Source of the DNA: Paenibacillus pasadenensis
GTDB lineage: Bacteria > Bacillota > Bacilli > Paenibacillales > Paenibacillaceae
DNA length: 64,000 nucleotides
Assembly (NCBI RefSeq): GCF_023715725.1
Contig: NZ_JAMBOT010000014.1
Span: 40,828-104,827 of the forward strand
Reading direction: 5' to 3'
Of the stretch, positions 58,655 through 64,000 are shown one piece after another. The notes below the pieces were generated by a model that did not search any database, was not told the DNA's origin, and saw only the letters and a list, made by a program, of their open reading frames with translations. The translations under genes were made by a program, and so were the position numbers. Position 1 is the first letter of the stretch, and the number at the start of each line of letters is the position of its first letter.

Positions 58655-59532
58655 CAGAGCAGCACCTCCGAATCATGGCGGCTCATTAGCGCTAAATAAC
58701 CTTCCTCCATTGTCGGTTCCACCAGCTGCGCAAAGGGCGAGGGGGAGCGCTCCGACAGAGCGCGGCACAATATTCCCTCTTCCGATTTGCGGGCGGACAG
58801 CAGTCCGTCAAGCGGCATATGCCGCCATTCGTTTTCCGATGTTTCCCATGCCCAGGTCCGATCCTCCGCGAAACCGGTCAGCCCTTGCGTGCTCCCGTGG
58901 TACAGCAGCCGGCCGCGTCCCAGCACGATTACCTCGCGGCAGCTTGCTCCTATATCGCCAAGCACATGGGTGGAAAGCAGAACGACGCGTGTTGCCGCCG
59001 CTTCCGCAAGCACCCGGCGCAGGCGGATGCGCTCTTCCGGATCCAGGCCTGCTGTAGGCTCGTCAACGATGAGCAGGTCGCTTGCCGAGAGCAGCGCCTG
59101 TGCGACACCGAGGCGTTTGATCATGCCAAAAGAGTAAGAGCGGGCCGGTACGTCGGCTTCATCCCGCAAATTGACCTGCTCCAGCACGTCGTCGGTCAGC
59201 CGCGTCCTTTCTTTGAGGCTTGACTTGCCTTGCAGCGCCGCCGCATGCATCAGCCACTGGCGGGCGGTGAACTGGGGCAGCACGCGCATATTTTGCGGCA
59301 GATAGCCGATACGGCTGCCGTTGCGGCGGAAGTCTCGTACCGAGCTGCCTCTCAGCAGCGCGTCTCCGGTAGTTGGCGCCAGCATGCCGGCGAGCAGGCG
59401 GAGCAGCGTTGACTTGCCGGCGCCGTTCGGGCCAAGCAGCCCGTGCAGGCCGGTGCCCAGCTCCAGCGTAAGCGGGCGGAGCGCCCAGCCTGTTTTGTAT
59501 TGTTTTCCCAGCGAGTGGGCGGTAAGCATCAT
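58654..59532 (-). CDS. ABC transporter ATP-binding protein (first in operon)
   Basis: 292 residues from ATG at 59532, with GGAGG 7 bases upstream. Walker A GLLGPNGAGKSTLLRLLAG, Q-loop GYLPQNMRVLPQFT, signature YSFGMIKRLGVAQALL (SFGMIKR replaces LSGGQ, common in ABC-2 exporters), Walker B LLIVDEPTAGLDPEERI and switch VVLLSTHVLGDI. The C-terminal 80 residues are a regulatory extension. It heads a five-gene minus-strand operon (ATPase, permease, ECF sigma, membrane protein, ATPase) whose genes overlap or lie within 12 bases. Confidence 0.9.
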   Translation of the reverse strand: MMLTAHSLGKQYKTGWALRPLTLELGTGLHGLLGPNGAGKSTLLRLLAGMLAPTTGDALLRGSSVRDFRRNGSRIGYLPQNMRVLPQFTARQWLMHAAALQGKSSLKERTRLTDDVLEQVNLRDEADVPARSYSFGMIKRLGVAQALLSASDLLIVDEPTAGLDPEERIRLRRVLAEAAATRVVLLSTHVLGDIGASCREVIVLGRGRLLYHGSTQGLTGFAEDRTWAWETSENEWRHMPLDGLLSARKSEEGILCRALSERSPSPFAQLVEPTMEEGYLALMSRHDSEVLL

Positions 59533-59911
59533 ATGTCGGCCTCCTGTGCAATCAACGACCGCAGCGGGAAAAAAGTTTCTGCGTTTTGGCATCGGGATCT
59601 ATTATATCAAATTCCGCTAAAAACTTTTTTAGCTGCATGTATTAACGCTGTACAAAGAGCTGTCCAGAAGAAGCTGCCGGGGCTGAATATGGCTTGCCGG
59701 AACAGCTGCGTATTGTTATAAGCTGAAAAGCCTCGCGGCACCTCCATCAGAATCTTCAGGGCTCTACAAGCTCAGCTGCCGAATGTCTTAACTCGCCAGC
59801 CCTAGAAGCATTTTGGGGCACGCGGTGTGTGTCTGTTATGGCAGCTGGTTTTCCGTAGTCATGTTAAAATGAATGGATTAGAAGGAAAGCTGCGGATAAA
59901 GGGATAGGTTC
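59533..59911. other. divergent intergenic region between the ABC operon and pxpB
   Basis: About 380 bases that should hold promoters in both directions. I see no clear promoter pair, no gene and no strong hairpin; an AT-rich patch (59600-59640) is the most likely site for the operon promoter. Confidence 0.35.
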
Positions 59912-60727
59912 GTGGAGCCGGAAGGGGCGGAAGCAATGATGCACAATATTGGCGGCATCGGGGAAAAACGAGAAAGGTTTGAGCATCCGTTATTGCTAGC
60001 GCCAGCGGGCGATCGAGCCATCATGATCCGCAGCAGCGATTCCTTGCTGCAGGGCGAGCCGCTGCAGCGGCTCATGGCGCAAACCGCCGCATGGCTGGAA
60101 AGCGGCGGCTGGACGTGGCTGGAGGATGCCGTGCCGGGATATGATTCGGTGCTGGTGATCTATGATCCGGTTAAGCTAATTACATTGATGCGGGGTATGG
60201 ACTGGCAGGAGCGATTAAAGGCTATTGAGTCCGGGCGGACGGGAGCTTATGGCGTAACGTCTGCGGTTTGGGAGCTTGCCGTCATTTTATTGAAGGAACG
60301 GCTGCGGAAGATGCCGCCTCTCGAATCAGCGGAGTGCAGGACAATCGTGGATATACCAGTCCGTTACGGGGGAGCGGAAGGGCCGGATTTGGAGGAGGCT
60401 GCATGTCGAAGCGGCATGTCGGCGGAAGCCTTTGTGCTCGCGCATTGCGCGCCAATTTACCGGGTCGTCATGATCGGCTTTTTGCCGGGTTTCCCTTATC
60501 TGGACGGTTTGCCCCCGGAGCTGGCCCAGCCCAGGCGGGACACGCCGCGCACTCGCGTTCCAGCAGGATCTGTCGGAATTGGAGGCGCGCAGACAGGCGT
60601 GTATCCGGCGGAGTCTCCTGGCGGCTGGCAGCTGATTGGCCGTACGGACGTTAAACTAGTCGATTACGAAAAAAGCAGGCCTGCTTTACTGACGGCTGGC
60701 GACCGTATCCGGTTTGTTCCGGTTTAA
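59912..60727 (+). CDS. pxpB: 5-oxoprolinase subunit PxpB (KipI family)
   Basis: Subunit of the ATP-dependent PxpABC 5-oxoprolinase, which opens 5-oxoproline to glutamate; in B. subtilis KipI also inhibits sporulation kinase KinA. GTG at 59912 follows AAAGGGA 7 bases upstream (271 residues); ATG at 59936 with GGAAGGGG is an equally possible start. Motifs: GDRAIMIRSSDSLLQGEPLQ at the start, VLVIYDP, VDIPVRYGGAEGPDLEEAA, YRVVMIGFLPGFPYLDGLPP, RTRVPAGSVGIGGAQTGVYP and SPGGWQLIGRT. Its usual neighbour pxpC is not adjacent but begins at 63533; a divergent gene pair lies between. pxpA is not in the window. Confidence 0.9.
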   Translation: MEPEGAEAMMHNIGGIGEKRERFEHPLLLAPAGDRAIMIRSSDSLLQGEPLQRLMAQTAAWLESGGWTWLEDAVPGYDSVLVIYDPVKLITLMRGMDWQERLKAIESGRTGAYGVTSAVWELAVILLKERLRKMPPLESAECRTIVDIPVRYGGAEGPDLEEAACRSGMSAEAFVLAHCAPIYRVVMIGFLPGFPYLDGLPPELAQPRRDTPRTRVPAGSVGIGGAQTGVYPAESPGGWQLIGRTDVKLVDYEKSRPALLTAGDRIRFVPV

Positions 60728-61143
60728 TCGAATTTTTAAGCTGATTTTAAATGTTAACGTAACTGAGAAGCGTTATAAGGGCGTTTTGTCCCATTATTTG
60801 AATCTAGCGCAACTGAGACGCGTTATAGTTCAATTTTAGGGGCTAATTCGCCTGCAGAGGCTCAAATAAGCCGTCTCAGTTGCGTTACGCTGAAAAAATA
60901 GCCAATTTGAGCCGAATAAGCCTGCTCAGTTGCGTTAGAGATCGTACTAGCTGTTATTGCGCTGTGTAACGGGCAACTTGGCTGCGGGCAGCCGGGTAAA
61001 GGCGATGTTAGTTGCAAAAAGTTGATTGGAAATCCGTTTCTAGGTGCAGTTCATTGATGTTAACCGTACGAAGCTACACTACTCAAAGGCTCCCAGGTGC
61101 GGACTAGCGAAAAAATACACCATTAAACGCGCAGAGGCTAGTT
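60728..61143. other. 416-base intergenic region with repeats
   Basis: Holds four copies of a short repeat (separate entry, 60756-60940). The remainder (60941-61143) is the downstream side of the convergent fabF-like gene; I see no gene or clear terminator there. Confidence 0.5.
60756..60940. repeat. four short intergenic repeats in two orientations
   Basis: Two plus-oriented copies (AACGTAACTGAGAAGCGTTATA at 60756-60777, shown here as one site; GCGCAACTGAGACGCGTTATAG at 60807-60828) and two inverted copies around CTCAGTTGCGTTACGC (60875-60890) and CTCAGTTGCGTTAGAG (60925-60940). The shared core is AACGCAACTGAG. The last two copies also share the flank AATAAGCC. The inverted pairs could fold together in RNA or single-stranded DNA. 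Confidence 0.75.
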
Positions 61144-62451
61144 CTACGATAACAGCCCATTTTCCGTAAAACGGCTGAGAGCAATGACCGCGTTATGTCC
61201 GCCAAATCCGAAGGAGTTGGACAAGCCCGCTTGAAGCTCGGCGGGGCGTGCAGTCAGCGGCACATAGTCCAGCCCGCATTCAGGGTCGGGTGATGTGAGA
61301 TTTAAGGTAGGCAGCAGCAGTCCTTCGCGCAGCATGCCGATCAGAGCGATCGCTTCAACGCCTCCGGCAGCGCCAAGCATGTGGCCCGTCATCGATTTGT
61401 TTGCCGTAACCGGAATGGAAGCGGCTTTGTCGCCAAATGCGGTTGAGATGGCTCGTGTTTCCGACAGGTCACCAAGAGGGGTGCCGGTAGCATGGGCGCT
61501 GATGACCCCAATTGCCTCTTGCGGCAGCTCCGCATCCTCCATCGCCAGCCGTAGTGCGGAAGCGGCTCCTTTTCCGCTCGGCTCGGTAGCGACCATGTGC
61601 CACGCGTCGGAGGTAGCTCCGTAACCTAGCACTTCCGCAAGCGGCTCCGCGCCGCGCGCCAGCGCATGCTCCAATGATTCAAGGACTAATATGCCAGCGC
61701 CCTCCGCCATAACAAAACCGCTGCGTTCGGCATCAAACGGACGGCTGGCGGCTGCCGGATCGCCCTTAAACGAAGCTAGGGCGGTGGCGTTGCCAAAGCC
61801 GGCAAGCGCAATAGGAGAAACAGCGGCCTCAGCTCCTCCAGCCAATACAACATCCGCCCCGCCATGTCGAATGAGCCGCATTGCCTCGCCGATGGCGGTA
61901 TTGCCGATGGAGCAGGCTGTGACTGGCGCCAGCACCGGGCCGGTCATGCCAAACCGGATGCTGATCATGGCAGCGGCCATGTTGGCGATCATCATCGGCA
62001 CAAGCGTCGGGCTGACGCGTCCCCGGCCGCGCTGCTGAAGCACACGCGCCTGTTCCATTAATGTGCCGATGCCGCCGATGCCGGAACCGACGTACACGCC
62101 GGTCCGCTCCGGGACGAAGTTCCCGTTGCGCAAGCCCGCTTGCTCCAGCGCTTCTTCGGCTGCGGTGAGGGCGAACTGGACGAAGCGGTCCATTTTTCTT
62201 GCTTCCTTGCGGCCAAACCGGGCTTCGCCGTCCCAATCGGGTACAATGCCTGCAATGGCGTTTTCATCTATATCTGCGAGCAGCTCTTCCGGCATATCCG
62301 TGTCATGGATTCGGCGGATGCCGGAGCGTCCGGCGGATAACCCGGCCCAAAGAGCGGCGGCGTCATGACCCAAAGGGCTGACGGCTCCCATGCCGGTAAT
62401 AACAACCCGCCTTTGCACGACGGGATTTTGGATGGAGCGGTAAACGTTCAT
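61144..62451 (-). CDS. beta-ketoacyl-ACP synthase II-like protein
   Basis: FabF-type condensing enzyme of 435 residues that elongates acyl chains from malonyl-ACP. ATG at 62451 has AAGGAG 10 bases upstream; the frame extends to 62499 across that site. The catalytic triad is intact: Cys in VTACSIGNTAIGEA, His in ISAHATGTPLGD and His in KSMTGHMLGAAGG, with SNSFGFGGHNAVIAL at the C-terminus. TACSIG replaces the usual TACATG, a small departure. It is probably a paralogue of the housekeeping fabF, since no other fab genes are adjacent, and it is divergent from a regulator that likely controls it. Confidence 0.88.
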   Translation of the reverse strand: MNVYRSIQNPVVQRRVVITGMGAVSPLGHDAAALWAGLSAGRSGIRRIHDTDMPEELLADIDENAIAGIVPDWDGEARFGRKEARKMDRFVQFALTAAEEALEQAGLRNGNFVPERTGVYVGSGIGGIGTLMEQARVLQQRGRGRVSPTLVPMMIANMAAAMISIRFGMTGPVLAPVTACSIGNTAIGEAMRLIRHGGADVVLAGGAEAAVSPIALAGFGNATALASFKGDPAAASRPFDAERSGFVMAEGAGILVLESLEHALARGAEPLAEVLGYGATSDAWHMVATEPSGKGAASALRLAMEDAELPQEAIGVISAHATGTPLGDLSETRAISTAFGDKAASIPVTANKSMTGHMLGAAGGVEAIALIGMLREGLLLPTLNLTSPDPECGLDYVPLTARPAELQAGLSNSFGFGGHNAVIALSRFTENGLLS

Positions 62452-62525
62452 TCCGATCAGCTCCTTGCTGTAATGAGGTGCTTGAGGGCATTTTGCCACA
62501 GGCTTTATGCTGGTACAAGTTGTGG

Positions 62526-62541
62526 TTTATACTAGTATAAA
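62526..62541. promoter_or_regulatory. 16-bp perfect palindrome, probable operator
   Basis: TTTATACTAGTATAAA is perfectly palindromic. It lies in the divergent promoter region, 75 bases upstream of the fabF-like start and 26 bases upstream of the regulator start, overlapping a TATAAA that may serve as -10. A dimeric helix-turn-helix protein such as the adjacent regulator could bind here. Confidence 0.55.
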
Positions 62542-62566
62542 AGATAACAGGATAAGGAGGAGCGCC

Positions 62567-63427
62567 ATGAACCGGCAAGCACGCTTGCAAGCCCTATCGG
62601 ATTTTCTCCGCTCTCGCCGCATGGCGCTGGACCCTGGAGCAAACGGCTTTCCAACCGGCGGCCGGAGGCGTACGCCGGGGCTTCGAAGAGAAGAGGTCGC
62701 GCAGCTGGCAGGTGTCAGTCCGACCTGGTACACATGGCTGGAGCAAGGCAGAGATATCCGCGTGTCGGCCTCTGTGCAGGAGGCGGTTGCCAAAGCGCTT
62801 GGCCTGAATGCGGATGAGCGAAAATATTTAGCCGCGCTGGCAGGAGACGGAGCCGCCCCTCCAAGCGGCATAGGCTGGGAGGACGGAGAAGCGCCCGCTC
62901 AGCCATCCTTGGCGCTGCAGCTGATCGTGGACGGGCTGGACAGCTGCCCGGCCATCATTTCCGACCGCCGCTGCCGGATCGCAGGCTGGAACGAAGCGGC
63001 TGCCCGGGTTTTTCTCGATTTTGGAATGCTGCCGCCGGAGCAGCGGAACATGATTACGCTGCTGTTTACCCGTCCGGAGCTGCAGCGGCTGGCTGTCAAT
63101 TGGGAGCAGTTTGTGCGGGGGTATTTGGCCATTTTTCGCTCCTATTACGGACAGTATGCCGACGACGATTGGTATGTTTCATATATAGAGGATATGGAGC
63201 AGCGGTATCCCCGATTTCGCGAGCTGTGGGAAGAGAGCCGCGTCAGCACGGCACCTGAGGTGATTTTGGAGTTTCGCCATGCCAAGGCGGGCAAAATGCA
63301 GTTTCAGCTGACGAGCCTGCAGGTGCAGGGGGAGCAGGATTTGCGCTGCAGCATTTATACACCGGCTCCGGAGACGGCGACTGCGCGCAAAATGAGGCGG
63401 TTGATGGAAGAGAAAGCGGTGCGCTGA
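62567..63427 (+). CDS. XRE-family regulator with MmyB-like ligand-binding domain
   Basis: 286 residues from ATG at 62567, with AAGGAGG 6 bases upstream. The N-terminal helix-turn-helix is TPGLRREEVAQLAGVSPTWY then LEQGRDIRVSASVQEAVAKA, the standard pattern of MmyB-like regulators. The C-terminal half (ALQLIVDGLDSCPAIISDRR, GWNEAAARVF, NMITLLFTRPELQRL) matches the MmyB ligand-binding domain, proposed to bind fatty-acid-like ligands in related structures. That would suit regulation of the divergent fabF-like gene. The palindrome between the two genes is the likely binding site. Confidence 0.88.
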   Translation: MNRQARLQALSDFLRSRRMALDPGANGFPTGGRRRTPGLRREEVAQLAGVSPTWYTWLEQGRDIRVSASVQEAVAKALGLNADERKYLAALAGDGAAPPSGIGWEDGEAPAQPSLALQLIVDGLDSCPAIISDRRCRIAGWNEAAARVFLDFGMLPPEQRNMITLLFTRPELQRLAVNWEQFVRGYLAIFRSYYGQYADDDWYVSYIEDMEQRYPRFRELWEESRVSTAPEVILEFRHAKAGKMQFQLTSLQVQGEQDLRCSIYTPAPETATARKMRRLMEEKAVR

Positions 63428-63532
63428 GCGCTTGGAATTTCTGAGTTGGAGCGGTAGCGGTAGCGGTGCAAGGACGCTTTTGTCTGGTTCTGCGGGCGAT
63501 AAAAGAAAAAAGGTACTGAAGGAGGGACGGCA

Positions 63533-64000
63533 ATGAACGCTTCGAACGCGCTGACTGTATTGCATCCAGGCATGAGCTTGGAGCTTCAGCAGCTCCCGCG
63601 GCCCGGCTGGCGGGCGCAAGGAATTCCCGCCGGGGGAGCGATGGATGCCGTTTCTTTTCAGACGGCTAATCTGTTATGCGGCAACAGCAGAGGAGCCGCT
63701 GCGCTGGAGCTGACGCTGGGCGGGGCTCAGCTGCGGGTAGACGCGCCAGGCGGGATACTGGCCGCCATGTGCGGCGCGGACATGGCGGCGGACGTGGACG
63801 GCTGGCCGCTGCAGTCTTGGCGCACGGTTTACCTGCCGCCGGGCAGCACCCTCACTGCCCGGCGGGCCCGCAGCGGCTGCCGGGCGTACCTGGCCGTCGG
63901 CGGCGGCTTTTGCGGCGTGGCCGGCGCTTCGCAGCCGCATCGCGGCGCGGACGGCACGCCCGGCGGCGCTGGCGCTCGCGCAGCCGCGCCGCGCCCGAGC
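63533..64000 (+). CDS. pxpC: 5-oxoprolinase subunit PxpC (KipA family), 3' end cut
   Basis: ATG at 63533 with AAGGAGGG about 7-8 bases upstream opens a frame that runs to the window edge (156 codons). Motifs of the biotin-dependent carboxyltransferase-like KipA family are clear: LTVLHPGMSLELQQLPRPG, GIPAGGAMDAVSFQTANLL, AALELTLGGAQLRVDA and SGCRAYLAVGGGF. The last 30-35 visible codons are extremely GC-rich and do not match the expected LGSRSTY-type continuation, so a frameshift or local divergence near 63900 is possible. It should form the 5-oxoprolinase with PxpA and PxpB, whose gene lies 2.8 kb upstream. Confidence 0.82.
   Translation, partial: MNASNALTVLHPGMSLELQQLPRPGWRAQGIPAGGAMDAVSFQTANLLCGNSRGAAALELTLGGAQLRVDAPGGILAAMCGADMAADVDGWPLQSWRTVYLPPGSTLTARRARSGCRAYLAVGGGFCGVAGASQPHRGADGTPGGAGARAAAPRPS

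Overview
The window looks like a chromosomal segment of a Paenibacillus-type spore-forming Bacillota. The basis is moderately high GC, strong AAGGAGG-type ribosome binding sites, frequent TTG and GTG starts, a T-box ahead of an ilv-leu cluster, an L20-type leader ahead of infC-rpmI-rplT, a SigI/RsgI pair, YesN/YesM-type two-component genes and BclB-like spore-surface proteins. No rRNA, tRNA, insertion sequence, prophage or CRISPR array was found.

Region by region. 1-3.7 kb: the tRNA-modification pair ytqA/ytqB (mnmL/mnmM), a small unknown protein, trmB and a PAP2 phosphatase. 4.2-6.9 kb: a membrane glycosyltransferase, then infC-rpmI-rplT with leader RNA and an AUU start for infC. 7-8 kb: an LSm-like/GPY-repeat protein and a GNAT acetyltransferase. 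8-14.8 kb: T-box-controlled ilvB-ilvN-ilvC-leuA, then leuB behind a Fur-like box. 14.9-19 kb: a 2-Cys peroxiredoxin behind a PerR/Fur-like box, two small unknown proteins, and sigI-rsgI whose RsgI has an Asp/His-rich extracellular tail. 19.2-23.7 kb: an RsbT-like protein next to a histidine kinase carrying an RsbU-type N-terminal domain, a leucyl aminopeptidase and a DRE-TIM aldolase-like protein. 23.7-26.8 kb: a large secreted GH114-like protein with FN3 repeats.

27.2-39.1 kb holds the most unusual locus. Eight consecutive paralogous genes (seven full length, one truncated) lie in one minus-strand operon. Each full-length product has a short Cys-Pro leader (degenerate or lost in three copies), a conserved helical domain, and two tandem beta domains like the C-terminal domain of the exosporium protein BclB, without any collagen repeat. 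The set looks like a diversifying family of spore-surface proteins.

39.3-49.8 kb: a sugar sensing and uptake locus (YesN-like regulator, YesM-like kinase, lipoprotein sugar-binding protein, then mglBAC), followed by a secreted beta-helix protein. 50-54 kb: an amidoligase behind a possible translational attenuator, a six-copy 52-bp hairpin repeat, two unknown proteins and a VWA lipoprotein. 54.1-59.5 kb: a minus-strand operon with two ABC ATPases, two membrane components and an ECF sigma factor in the middle. 59.9-64 kb: pxpB and the start of pxpC (5-oxoprolinase subunits) separated by a FabF-like synthase and a divergent MmyB-like regulator with a 16-bp palindrome between them, plus a cluster of short intergenic repeats.
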